The notes beneath the pieces were generated by a model. The model was not told where the DNA came from. It searched no databases and worked only from the letters and a program-made list of their open reading frames with translations. A stretch of DNA of 64,000 bases. Origin: Aselliscus stoliczkanus (taxonomy: Eukaryota > Chordata > Mammalia > Chiroptera > Hipposideridae). Shown here in pieces: positions 1-10,201 of this stretch (the first letter of the stretch is position 1; each line of letters opens with the position of its first letter). The stretch spans positions 82,481,501 to 82,545,500 of the forward strand of contig CM066731.1 of assembly GCA_033961575.1 (NCBI GenBank), written 5' to 3'. Position numbers and translations under genes: made by a program.

Positions 1-115
1 ACAATATATAGATGATGTATTATGGAATTGTACACTTGAAACCTATATAATTTTACTAACCAATGTTACTCCAAAAAACAAAAATTATAAAAAAGAATAA
101 AACCCAGAAATATAC
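1..115 (+). repeat. L1 3'-end fragment
   Basis: The stretch reads like the last part of an L1 3' UTR: 'gaattgtacacttgaaacctatataat' followed by an A-rich tail. The same motif recurs at 11090-11185 in the same orientation. Only the 3' end lies in the window, so its upstream extent is unknown. Confidence 0.6.
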
Positions 116-139
116 CCACATAAATACAACCAATTGATC

Positions 140-659
140 TTTTTTTTTTTAAAGATTTTATTGGGGAATTGGGGGGGGCGCGGAACTATGTTGGGAAATT
201 GGGGGAGGGGAATAGCCAAGTTGTCCTTCAATTGTGGAGGGTGCCCAATCACCATCTGGCTTCCCATTGGCAGCTCATGGTCTCTAAGCTCAAGGTGCTA
301 TGTTCAATCTTAGTTGCGGGTGGGTGTAGCCACCATCCTATGCGGGAGTCAAACACGGCAGCCTTGTTGTTTAGAGCGCACGCTCTATCCACTGAGCCAC
401 CCAGGTGGGAGCTCTGCTCAAAGTGCTGAGTTCAGTCTTAGTTGCAGCCGGACATAGCCTGCCATTGAACAGGCAGTCTTGTTGTTAGGAGCACGTGCTC
501 TCACCAGCTGAGCCATCCTGCCACCTGCTGGCAGCTCAGTGGCAGCTCAGCTTGGATGCAGTGTCACTGGCCCATATGCAAATCGAACCCGTGGCCTTGT
601 TGCTCAGAGCTTGCACTCTTAAGCTAACTCTTAACCAACTGAGCCACTCGGCTGGCCCT
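140..659 (-). repeat. Compound tRNA-derived SINE (multi-tRNA type)
   Basis: On the minus strand this starts with a tRNA-like head (ggccagccgagtggctcagttggtt) and continues through two more tRNA-like modules, each with a 'tggctcag' A-box-like and a 'ggttcgactccc'-like B-box element. It ends in the shared tail 'ttccccaataaaatcttt' plus poly(A), seen as poly(T) at 140-150. It is the same class as the plus-strand copy at 38444-39049. It does not encode protein; the short open frames across it are incidental. Confidence 0.85.
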
Positions 660-711
660 ATATATTTCTTTATGTAGGTTTTCTTTAATTTTTCTCAGCA
701 ATGTGATTTTT

Positions 712-1209
712 CTTTTTTTTTTTTTTTTAAGATTTAATGGGGAATTGGCAAAGGGGAACAGCATTGGGGAAACGAGGGAAGAGGAACAGATAAGTTGCTA
801 TCCTTTTGTTCTTCAGTCTAGTTGCGGAGGACGTTGCTTCACTGGCCCATGTTGGTATCATCATTGCGCTCTTCCCAGATGAGGCAGATCAGTCACCGGC
901 CTCTGGATGGTCACTCACCGCGGCTATTGGCAGCTCACGCTGGCTGCCTGCCACTCACGCTGGCTGCTGGTCACTCACTGTAGCTTATGGCAGCCCACTG
1001 CAGCAGGGGCTGCAGCCTACACCATTGCCCGGGCTTGCACAGCCCAGCTCCAGGTGGAGCTGTTGTTAGCTGTGGAGGGCAGTGTCACTGGCCCTTATAT
1101 GTGGGATCCAAACTGTGGCCGCTGGCATCCCAAAACCAGCTCTTAACCAATGCGCCACTCAGCTGGCTCCCAAGTCAACTCTTAACCAACACACCACTCG
1201 GTCGGCCCT
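712..1209 (-). repeat. tRNA-headed SINE, long simple type
   Basis: A long single-head SINE. The minus strand runs from 'gggccgaccgagtggtg' at 1209 to poly(A) at 712. The body contains 'ctccacctggagctgggct' and 'gctgccataggctac', hallmarks shared with more than ten other copies in this window. The head is duplicated at 1140-1209: two partial 'cttaaccaa...ccactc' ends lie in tandem. Confidence 0.85.
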
Positions 1210-2566
1210 ATAGTTGATATTTTAATATTGACCATTAATCCTACGATATTGCTAAACTCAATTGTTAGTTTTTGTAGCTTTTCTGTAGATTTCTTAGGTT
1301 TTTCTTTGATGATCCTATCATCTGTTAATACATATAGATTTACTTCTTTCTTCCCAATCTAGATGTGTTTATTTCTTTTACTTGTCACATTGCATTGCTA
1401 AAACCTCTAGTACACTGTTGAATAGAAGTGGTAAGAGTGGCCATCTGTACCTTGTTCCTAATCTTAGAGGGAAAGAATTCAGTCTTTCATCATTAAGTAT
1501 GATGTTAACTACAGTTTTGTTGTTCACACCCTTCATCAAGTTGAAGATGGTTCCTTATAGCCTTAGTTTGTTGAGAGTTTTTATTATTACTGGGGGATGA
1601 CATTTATCAAATGCCTTTTCTGCATCTATTTAGGTGATCACATTTTGTTTTTTTAGTTTTTCAATATGGTGGATTACAGCAATTAGTTTCTAAATTTTAG
1701 GCTAACCTTGTATACCTGAAATAAATCTTGCTTTATCCTTTTTATATATTTCTGGATTTGACTTACTAATATTTTGTTAAGGATTATTGCAGCTCTTCTA
1801 TCTTTCGTATCTTTGTCCTCACTATAATACTTGTGAGATCCATCCATTTTGTTGCATAAAGTTGTAGTTTGTCCATTCATTACTATATATTATTTCATTG
1901 TGTGAATATTCCATATTATTTATCTGTTCTCCTGTTCATGAACATTTAGGTTGCTTCTAGTTTTTGGATATTATGAACACTTATGTACAAGTCTTTTCAT
2001 AAAGATATGTATGCATTTCAGTTAGGTATATAACCAGGAATTGAATTGTTGGGCCATAGGGTATGCATATGTTTAGCTTTAGTAGATACTGCCAGTTGTA
2101 CAAAATATTTGAGGTGATGAAACATAAGCAGAATATGGGAATTTGGGTTGCTCTTCATCCTTGCAGCTCTTGACATTTGTTTTCTCTCTCTCATGTTTTC
2201 TATTCTGGTCGCTGTGTGCTTATATCATGCTGTAGTTTTAAGTTTCTCTGATGACTAAAATGGTTGAGTACTTTTTCATGTGTTTATTGGCTATTGGATA
2301 GCCTCTTTTGAGAGATTCAAGTCTTTTGCTCCTTTTCCACTGGATTAGCTGTCTTTCTATTATTAATTTGTAGGAGTCTTTATATATTCTGGATATGAGA
2401 ATTTTATAGGATAGATGTACTATAAGCATATTTTCCCATTCTGTGGTTTGCTGTTGTCCTCTCTTAATGGTGTTTCCTACTGTCATTTTAAAATTTGTTT
2501 AACACAAAAAGTTGTTCTCTTGTGCCTGAAGGAAAACTTGTTTCCAGTAGGCCCTATAGTTTGCCA
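1210..2566 (-). repeat. L1 fragment, ORF2 3' portion, decayed
   Basis: The minus strand holds remnants of L1 ORF2 downstream of the reverse transcriptase. The text parallels the younger copy at 25157-29400, for example the 'tgtttctttgcttgtcacat...aatagaagtgg' segment. Many stops and indels are present. It is cut off by SINEs upstream. Confidence 0.6.
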
Positions 2567-2586
2567 GTTTCTTTTTACATAATCAA

Positions 2587-3640
2587 GTGTCCTTAAATTG
2601 ACTAAAAGAAGCCTCACAAGGGATATAAATGTCTGATTTCATTTATATGAAGTTGTAGAATAGGCAAAACTAATCAATGATGGAAGAAAATGAGAGCAAT
2701 GTTGGCATCTGGAAGTGTAATGACAGATACTGATTTTTTTTTTTTTTTTAAGATTTTATTGGGGAATTGGGGAAGGGGAACAGCATTGGGAAACCGGGGA
2801 AGGGGAACAGACAAGTTGCTGTCCTTTGGTTCTTCAGTCTAGTTGTGGAGGACATTGCTTCACTGGCCCATGTTGGTATCGTCATTGTGCTCTTCTCAGG
2901 TGAGGCAGATCAGTCACTGGCCTCTGGATGGCCGCTCATGGCGGATCTTGGCAGCTCACACTGGCTGCCGGCCTCTCACGCTGGCTGCCAGCCATTCATT
3001 GTAGCCTATGGCAGCCCACTGCAGCAGGGGCTGCAGCTATGCCATCCCAGGGACTCACAGCAGCCCAGCTCCAGGTGGAGCTGTTGTTCACCTTCTTAGC
3101 TGTAGAGGGTAGTGTCACTGGCTCTCATATGTGGGATCCGAACAGGGGCCACTGGTGTCCCAAGCCAGCTCTTAACCAATGCGCCACTCAGCCAGCTGGA
3201 CAGATACTGATTTGGAAGAGGCATGAAGGAATGTTCTGGATTGATGGCAGTGTTCTATATTTTGGTAGGGATCTGGGTTTCCTGGATATATGAATTTGTT
3301 AAAATTTATCTATTGGTACATTTAAGATAGTTGCATTTTATTGTATTTTAATTTTACCCCAAAGAAGTTGTAAACACATTTTGAATTCTACTTAATTACA
3401 TGTTTAAGTATTTAGGTGGAAGCATATCGATGTCTGCAATTTACTTTGAAATGCATCAAAAAATCATTCAGGTTGCTGGATAGAGGCGTGGATGGATGGA
3501 TTGGTATATGATAAAGCAACTAGATTAAAAGGCTGCAGCAAAATCTATGTAGTGGATACATGGGTGTTCACTGTAAAATCTTCCCACTTTTCCGTATGTT
3601 TGAAAACAGTTTCATAACAAAATGGACAGAAATAAATCAA
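2587..3640 (+). repeat. Old L1 3'-UTR-like sequence split by a SINE
   Basis: Two pieces, 2587-2733 and 3199-3640, read as an old L1 3' UTR ('catttatatgaagttgtagaataggcaaaac', 'gttctggattgatggcagtg'). They are separated by the SINE at 2734-3198. Subfamily was not assigned. Confidence 0.4.
2734..3198 (-). repeat. tRNA-headed SINE, long simple type, with target-site duplication
   Basis: A full copy on the minus strand, flanked by the direct repeat 'acagatactgatt' at about 2722-2734 and 3199-3212. This is the expected target-site duplication of L1-mediated insertion. Confidence 0.88.
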
Positions 3641-4169
3641 TGAGTTGAAAGTCCTTAAAGTTCAGTGAGGCTAAAAGCATAGTCTGTTCTGGTCTGGGCC
3701 AGCTGTTCTCACCCTGCAGTCAAATCCTTGCTCCCCAAGCTGTTCTGTCCCGTGGCTATCTGTGCTGGAAAGCAGCTTCCTCTATCAGGGCCCCCAACAC
3801 CATTCCCTCTGCCTGCGCAAGACCTCAGGTTCCTGTGTAGGCCTATGAGTCTTGACCATGTGTGTGGTTCAGGAGGGTTGCTTCCTCATACACTGTCTGC
3901 ACTGAGGCCAGAAAAGGCTGGGCATTTGGTTTCCACCTGCATGGTTGGCAGCCCCACTCATACCTCTGCTGCCTCGAGGGGCTTCCTGGTTAACTACCTA
4001 ACACACACAACCTTGGCGAGTGGGAAACACCTGGCCTGTTGCTTCCTGGCAGAGTTAGATTTTGGAGAGCAAAGCTGGAGCTGAGAAAGAGAAAAGCCTG
4101 CAAGAAGAGCTCCAAAGTCTAACAGGAAGGTAAACAAATGATCAGAAATTATGCAAGATTGAGTAGAAT

Positions 4170-4226
<57 letters not shown>

Positions 4227-4556
4227 AGGGAGGAGGGAGACTCTGAAAGAGCAGAGGCCACTACAGGAGACCCTGGAGAAGGCAACTCCCAAATCTTCTT
4301 CACTTTAAGGGAGCCCGAAAGTGCAGCACTGTTTTTTACCTGCCAAATTATAATCAAAGCACTTACAGTGCTGGCAATGATGTGATGATGAAAGCGCACT
4401 TTTATGCACTACCAATAAGAGCTTTTTATGGAAATGACTTAACAATAATGTATAAAAGTTCATACATTTTGAATCAATAGGTTATATCCAAGAATACAAC
4501 TATTCTAAGGATGAAAAATCAAAATGTTTTCAAAGAGCTACACATGACAATGTTCA
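3641..4556. other. Unique intergenic stretch, no gene seen
   Basis: Mostly single-copy sequence with no recognisable exon. The only structured element is the (AG)n microsatellite at 4173-4223. Short frames such as 3728-4084 have no recognisable homology to me and no splice context. Confidence 0.5.
4173..4223. repeat. (AG)n microsatellite
   Basis: About 25 uninterrupted AG dinucleotides. They give the low-complexity serine/leucine tract seen in any translation. Confidence 0.97.
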
Positions 4557-4932
4557 GGGCCGGCTGAGTGGTGCGTTAGTTAAGAGCTGGCTTGGGACGC
4601 CAGCGGCCCCGGTTTGGATCCCACATATGAGGGCCAGTGACACTGCCCTCGACAGCTATGATGGTGAATAACAGCTCCACCTGGAGCTGGGCTGCGGTGA
4701 GTCCCTGGGATGGCATAGCTGCAGCCCCTGCTTCAGTGGGCTGCCATAGGCTACATTGAGTGGCCAGCAACCGATGTGAGATGCCAAGAGCCACTGTGAG
4801 CAGCCGTCCAGCGACCGGTGACAGATCTGCCTCACCCAGGAAGAGCGCAATGATGATACTAACATGGGCCAGTTCCCCTTTCCCAACACTGTTCCCTCCC
4901 CCAATTCCCCAATAAAATCTTAAAAAAAAAAA
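4557..4932 (+). repeat. tRNA-headed SINE, long simple type
   Basis: A plus-strand copy starting 'gggccggctgagtggtgcgtta' with B box 'ggtttggatccc' and ending 'ccccaataaaatcttaaaa'. It is flanked by 'aatgttcagg' on both sides; the right-hand copy is also the left flank of the next SINE. It is about 70 bp shorter than full-length copies because of an internal deletion. Confidence 0.85.
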
Positions 4933-4940
4933 TGTTCAGG

Positions 4941-5388
4941 GTCTGCAGAGTGGCTAGTTGGTTAAGAGTTGGCTTGGGAGTGCAAGCTCTGAGCAGCAGA
5001 GCCGCCGGTTCGGATCCCACACGGGCCAGTGATGCTGTGTCCTCTACAGCTAAGATGGTGAACAACAGCTTGACCTGGAGCAGAGCTGCCTTGAATTGCC
5101 GACAATGGCATAGGTTGCAGTGGGGCTCCAGTGGGCTGCCGTGAGCTACTGTGAGTGGGCGGCAGCCAGCGTGAGCTGCAGTAAGTGGCCATCCAATGGT
5201 CGGAGACGATCTGCCTCAGTTGGGAAGAGCGCAATGATCACAATACCAACATGAGCCAGTGAAGGAACGTCCTCCACAACTACACTGAAGAACAAAAGGA
5301 CAGCAACTTGTCTGTTCCCACTCCTCAATTTTCCAATGCTGTTCCCTCCCCCAATTCCCCAGTAAAATCTTTTTTTTAAAAATTGTTC
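4941..5388 (+). repeat. tRNA-headed SINE, variant body
   Basis: A second plus-strand SINE directly behind the first, sharing the 'tgttca' flank (about 4934 and 5391). Its head carries 'gcaagctctgagcagcagagccgccggttcggatccc', closer to the compound class, while the body is of the long simple class. It may therefore be a recombinant or transitional subfamily. Confidence 0.8.
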
Positions 5389-5750
5389 AACAAGTTATAA
5401 TAACAGAAAAAAATTAGATATTGCCTGCAGGTAACTAATTAAATTATAGTTCAACAATGTGATGCAAATATTATGTAGGCATTTTTTATGATATATTTTC
5501 AGGGGAGAAAATCAGGTTACAGAATTTTATATACAATGTGACTCATATATATGCTAACAGGTTACAAGGGACTATTTTTTCTCTTTTTTATACTTTCTGG
5601 TGTTTCCCAAGTTTTCTGCAAGTTATTCACATTGTTTTTCATATTAGAAAAATATTTTTAAATGCAGCAGTCTGGAACTGGTATGTGGAGATATCTGCCT
5701 TGGAATTTGGAATATGATGTATTTAAATAATCTGTATCTTAAAAGGCTTC
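5389..5750. other. AT-rich unique sequence
   Basis: No gene, splice site pair or recognisable repeat was seen in this short interval. Confidence 0.5.
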
Positions 5751-5929
5751 TGTGCGGGTACAGAACGAGTCACCCTAAGATGTGCCTCTGTGGTATGCAG
5801 GTTTTATAAAGCTAGAGGCAACTAAGATCATATGGGCTCACGAGAAACTCTGCCCCCATTTAACTACCTAGAAGAATTTACATGCCCACAATAAGATATT
5901 TTCAAAGATAGCCTTTCTTAAAGAAAAGA

Positions 5930-6413
5930 TTTTATTGGGGAATTGGGGGAGGGGAACAGTATTGGGGAATTGGGGAAGGACACCAGCCAAGTTGTTGTTC
6001 TCCAATCTTCATTGTGGAGGGTGCCAACAGCCATATGGCTTTTTATCGGCAGCTCATGGCCTCTAAGCTCAAGGTGCTGTGTTCAATCTTAGTTGTGGGT
6101 GGGCATAGCCACCATCCCATGCGGAAGTCGAACCAGCAGCCTTGTTGTTAAGAGCACACACTCTATCCTCTGAGCCACCAAGGCGGCAGCTCAGCTCAAG
6201 GTGCCAAGTTCAGTCTTTTTTAGTTGTGGGTGGGTGTAGCCCACCATTGAATAGGCAATCTTGTTGTTACAACAGCTGAGTCATCCTGCTACCTGTTGGC
6301 AGCTCAGCGACAGCTCAGCTTGGGCTATGTGGGAATCCAACTGGCAGCCCTGTTGCTCAGAGCTTGTGCTCTAAGCCAACTCTTAACCAACTGAGACACA
6401 TCAAGGCCGGCCC
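5930..6413 (-). repeat. Compound tRNA-derived SINE inside the LTR
   Basis: A minus-strand multi-tRNA SINE. It sits beside a second SINE at the same target: 'agatagccttt' on the left, 'gagataacttttt' between the two, and 'gagataacctttt' on the right. Confidence 0.82.
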
Positions 6414-6423
6414 CTGAGATAAC

Positions 6424-6708
6424 TTTTTTTTTTTTTTTTCAGCTGAGCCATCCTGCCTTTTGTTGGCAGCTCAGCGGCTGCTCACCTTGTGCTGGGAATC
6501 CAACCAGCAACCTTGTTGCTCAGAGCTCGCACTGTTTTTTTTTGTTTGTTTTGTTTTTGAGGGCAGTATCACTGGCCCTCATATGTGGGACCCGAACCCT
6601 GGGCCGCTGGCTTCCCAAGCCAGCGCTTAACCACTGCGCCACTCGGCCAACCCTGAGCTCGCACTCTTGAGTGAGCTCTTAACCAACTGAGCCACTCGGC
6701 CGGCCCCC
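6424..6708 (-). repeat. 5'-truncated compound SINE carrying a nested short SINE
   Basis: The head end of a compound SINE, interrupted at 6533-6654 by a short tRNA-only SINE. The direct repeat 'gagctcgcact' flanks the nested copy (about 6523-6533 and 6655-6665). Confidence 0.8.
6533..6654 (-). repeat. Short tRNA-only SINE, nested
   Basis: The minus strand has just the tRNA-like head (agggttggccgagtggcgcagtgg, B box ggttcgggtccc) and the 'cagtgatactgccctc' linker, followed by an A-rich tail with no AATAAATCTTT module. The class also appears at 61305-61537 and 63318-63422. Confidence 0.82.
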
Positions 6709-7056
6709 CGAGATAACCTTTTTAAAGCTTAATAGTGTGGGGCAAACTTCTATTTACTAAATACCTGTTCTTTTTATCATCCTGCAATGACCCTTTGAAA
6801 TCCCCAAGACACCTTAACTCATCCTTAGCTCAGAAGGTCACATGTATGTGTGACAGAATGTCACACTTTCCCTTTTGGTCTTTGAACCTCTTATGTATGT
6901 GGGGTCTCTGACTCTCATGTATGAGGGTTCCCATGTGTATGTATGTATGTATTAAATATGGTTATTTTTCTCTTCTTAATCTGTCTCATGTCTGTTTGAT
7001 TATTAGATCAGCTAGAAGAACCTTGAGAGTAGAGGAAAGTTTCATCTTCCCCCACA

Positions 7057-7640
7057 CTGGTATAAAAACTCTTAAAAAATTGGTTTGAAAAATATTTTCC
7101 TTATAATATGAAGACAGTGCAGCTCCCCATTGAGGATCTTATTGATAGAAATGTTGTCAGTGGGTAAAATGAACAAAGACTAGTGCTAAAGAGCAGAGTT
7201 CTGTCTGCATTGGGCTGGAACAAATGTGTTACAAAATTCCCGACAGTGTAATTATAAGCAAGAGGTATGAAATGTCCATAGTGGGAAAGGTCGCTGCTAC
7301 TGCCATCTTACAACATCGATGGCATTGGCTGCAAATTCCTACCATCCACAGAGGAAGTGAAGGGTCACTGGAAGGGAGGAAACAGGGGAAGGGAACTTTC
7401 ACTCATGGTGCCTCTACAGTTTGTATTGCGATGGTAATTTTGCAAGCACTATCAGTCACCTAATTCTTGCAGCAGCCCAGTGAGATGTGCATTATAATGA
7501 TGTTGTAGACAGGAAGTGACAGAAATCCACATCAAACTAGCTTAAGCAAAAAGGGAAGTAATGGTTCAGTTATCCAGAGAGGACAGCTTGATAGAGCCTC
7601 ATGTGATAAGGCATGAATATCTGGCAGGTTTTATTTCCCC
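7057..7640. other. Unique sequence with a MIR-like remnant
   Basis: No gene was seen. The part around 7430-7505 resembles a degraded MIR ('agcactatcagtcacctaattcttgcagcagcccagtgag'). Confidence 0.4.
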
Positions 7641-8130
7641 CAAATGGCTACAACGGTGTCTCCCATCCCACAGATCTTTCCTACAATGTGACTTTGATAT
7701 TCCTCCCATCAAGATTGGCATCTGTGTTCACTCTCTTTGAATTTGGGTGGGCTTATGACTATGGCAGAAGTGATGTTATGTGACTTGCGTGGCTAGGTTA
7801 TAAAAGGTGATACAGATTCTGCCTGGGTCTCTTGAGACACTCTGGGAACTCAGCCACCATGCTGTGAGGGGTGCCAAAGTCACCTGGAGAGCCATGTGTA
7901 GGTGTTCTGGCCAAAAGCCAGCATCAATCACCACACCTGTGAGTAAGAGAGCTCTGAGACGACTCCATCCCCACCATCATCTGGCTGCAACCCCATGAGC
8001 CCTGAACAACAGCCCCCAGCTAAGCCTACCTAATCAAGCCCAGAACCATGAGAATGATAATGAAATTAGTGTTATTTGAAGCCACTAACTTATGGAGTAA
8101 CCTATTACACAGCAACAGATAACTTTTTTC
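7640..8130 (+). mobile_element. MLT1-type (MaLR) LTR remnant
   Basis: The sequence includes 'cagccaccatgctgtgaggggtgccaaag', 'gtgtaggtgttctggccaaaagccagc' and the end 'gccactaacttatggagtaacctattacacagcaacagataac'. Together these match the ancient MLT1 LTR pattern. It has no coding capacity. The subfamily was not resolved. Confidence 0.7.
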
Positions 8131-8409
8131 TTCTGGCATCCAAATAAAATGGCATGTCAGAGCTACTCTGTTGAGTTACATGCCCACCCTTGGAAAATCA
8201 TTGTGGCTCAAGGAATGGAGTTCTGTGACCTAGGTTGCCACCTGCCAATATACATTCCAATATACACTCTCCCTTTCTCATGTTAATGACATCCCAATTT
8301 CATTTGGGTTGACAATGCACCCAGTCTCTTTAATAGCTAGGTATGGATAGGTGGTTAAATCCTGGCCAATGAGATGTAAGCAGAAGTTTGTGTTGTTTAG
8401 AGCTAGATC

Positions 8410-8880
8410 CTGTATTTATTTCCTATAACCTTGCATCGCCTGCTGCTGTTACAAATCACCACAAATTTATTGTCGTACAGTTCTGGGGGTCAGAAGCCTG
8501 ACAGAGACCTCACTAGGCTAAAGTCAAGGTGTCAGCAGGGCTGCATTCCTTCGGGAGGTTCCAGGGAAGAATCTGTTTCCTTGTCTTTTCCAGTTTCTCG
8601 AGGCTGCCGCACGCTTTGGTCATGGCATTCAAAGCCTGCAATGATTGGTTGAGTCTTTCTTAGATTGCATCACTGTGGCATTGACTGTTCTTTCTTCTTC
8701 CACATTTTGGACCCTTGTGATTACATTGGGTCCATCTGGATAATCCAGGATCATCTCCATATTATAAGGACAGATGGTTAACAACCTTAATTCCCCTTTG
8801 CCATGTAACTTAACATAATCACCTGTTCTGGGGATCATGATGTAGACATCTTTGGGATGCCATTAGTCTGCGGACCACAC
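8410..8880 (+). repeat. Old interspersed repeat ('acaaatcaccacaaatttatt' type)
   Basis: A common mammalian medium-reiteration repeat, recognisable by 'tacagttctgggggtcagaagcctgac' and 'ggataatccaggatcatctccat'. A second partial copy lies at 12830-13110. I could not name the family safely. Confidence 0.45.
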
Positions 8881-9647
8881 ATCTTTAGAAGGGAAGGAGT
8901 GCTCTTTTGTCTTTTACTCCTCCTTCCCGCTGCCTTGAATGGACTCATGATATGTCCACTTCTGGGGTGAGGTACTGTGTCGGCAGCCTATCAGAATAAC
9001 CTTTGGCAGTTCCTCAAATGAAAAAGGAATTGTTATCAGTAGAATGGGAGAAAGGATGCTGGGCAGGCAAAAACATCAAATATCCACTTACAAATGTCTG
9101 TTACAACAATGCTATATGACCCAGACTCAGGAGCTTACATTTATTCACCTATGTCTAGTTCACAGGTCTTTAGTTGATGGTGGTTCTGCCAGGCTTGTCT
9201 GGATTGACTGATCTTGACTTTAGGGTATGGATTAGGTTCAGGTGTGTTCTACATGTCTCTTATCTACCTGGGACAGCTGCTTCTCAGGAATATTCTTCTC
9301 ATGGCAGATGGCAGAAGTACAAGAGGGCAAACCAAACCAAGTCAGCATATCTACAATTATTGCTTACATTATGTCTAATCACATTTCATTGGTTAAAGCA
9401 AGTTACATGACCAAGCCCAGGATTATTGGGATGGAGGTGAACACACCAACCATTCTACTGGAAGGGTCTTCAAAGGGACACAGCAAATGGCATGGATATA
9501 GAATTCCATTACAGGGAGTGTGTAAAGGCTTGGGAACAACCATCCAATTGCCTGCAGTAGTATAAATTAAACCATTCCTCTCGCCAGTGGGGGAGTTTTG
9601 TGGAATTCTTATCTATGTCCACCTGATCTGGAAGAGTACTTAAGTGA
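8881..9647. other. Unique intergenic sequence
   Basis: No gene or recognisable repeat. The open frames at 9174-9410 and 9242-9565 overlap in different frames and show no family signature. Confidence 0.4.
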
Positions 9648-9650
9648 TAT

Positions 9651-9664
9651 TTATTTATTTATTT

Positions 9665-9704
<40 letters not shown>
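9651..9704. repeat. (TTTA)n microsatellite joined to an L1 3'-end fragment
   Basis: About 13 TTTA units are followed by 'tagtttcaggtgtac' (9706-9720), the 3' terminus of the L1 family in this genome read in antisense. The microsatellite probably grew from the A-rich tail of a very short L1 insertion. Confidence 0.85.
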
Positions 9705-9705
<1 letters not shown>

Positions 9706-9764
9706 TAGTTTCAGGTGTACCTTAAGTGATTTTCTTTTCCTCCCACTCTTAAAAACATACTTAA

Positions 9765-10201
9765 GGGCCGGCCGAGTGGCCCATTGGTTAAGTGCTGGTT
9801 TTGGGATGCCAGCGGCCCCGGTTCGGATCCCACATGAGGGCCAGTGACACTGCCCTCTACAGCTAACAACAGCTCCACCTGGAGCTGGGATGTGCCAGCC
9901 CCGGTGATGGTGTGGGCTGCAGCCCCTGCTGCAGTGGGCTGCCATAGGCTACAGTGAGTGGCCCGCAGCCAGCGTGAGCGGCTGGCAGCCAGTGTGAGCT
10001 GCCAATAGCCGCAGTGAGCGACATCCAGAGGCCAGCGACCTATCTGCCTCATCCGAGAAGAGCGCAATGACGATACCAACAGTGAAGCAACATCCTCCGC
10101 AACTAAACTGAAGAACAAAAAGACAGCAACTTGTCTGTTCCCCTTCCCCGATTCCCCCGTGCTGTTCCCCTCCGCCAATTCCCCAATAAAATCTTTAAAA
10201 A
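9765..10201 (+). repeat. tRNA-headed SINE, long simple type
   Basis: A nearly full-length plus-strand copy with head 'gggccggccgagtggcccattgg', B box 'ggttcggatccc' and tail 'ccccaataaaatctttaaaa'. It is flanked by 'acatacttaa' / 'acattactta'. Confidence 0.88.

Larger units (their letters stand above)
5751..7056 (+). mobile_element. Probable solo LTR of an endogenous retrovirus, split by SINEs
   Basis: Without the inserted SINEs (about 5930-6708) it is roughly 520 bp, bounded by TGTGCGGG at the start and CCCCCACA at the end, which form short inverted termini. The 3' part has an 'attaaatatggttatttttctc' polyadenylation-like region followed by 'aatctgtctcatgtctgtttgattatta', like an R-U5 region of class I LTRs. 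No internal retroviral genes are adjacent and no target-site duplication is clear. It remains possible that this is another LTR class. Confidence 0.5.

Noticed and set aside
2767..3099. Recurrent peptide (GNRQVAVLLFFSLVVEDV...) in frames at many places
   Set aside because: It is the translation of the antisense strand of the long simple SINE and appears wherever that SINE lies; it is not a protein family.
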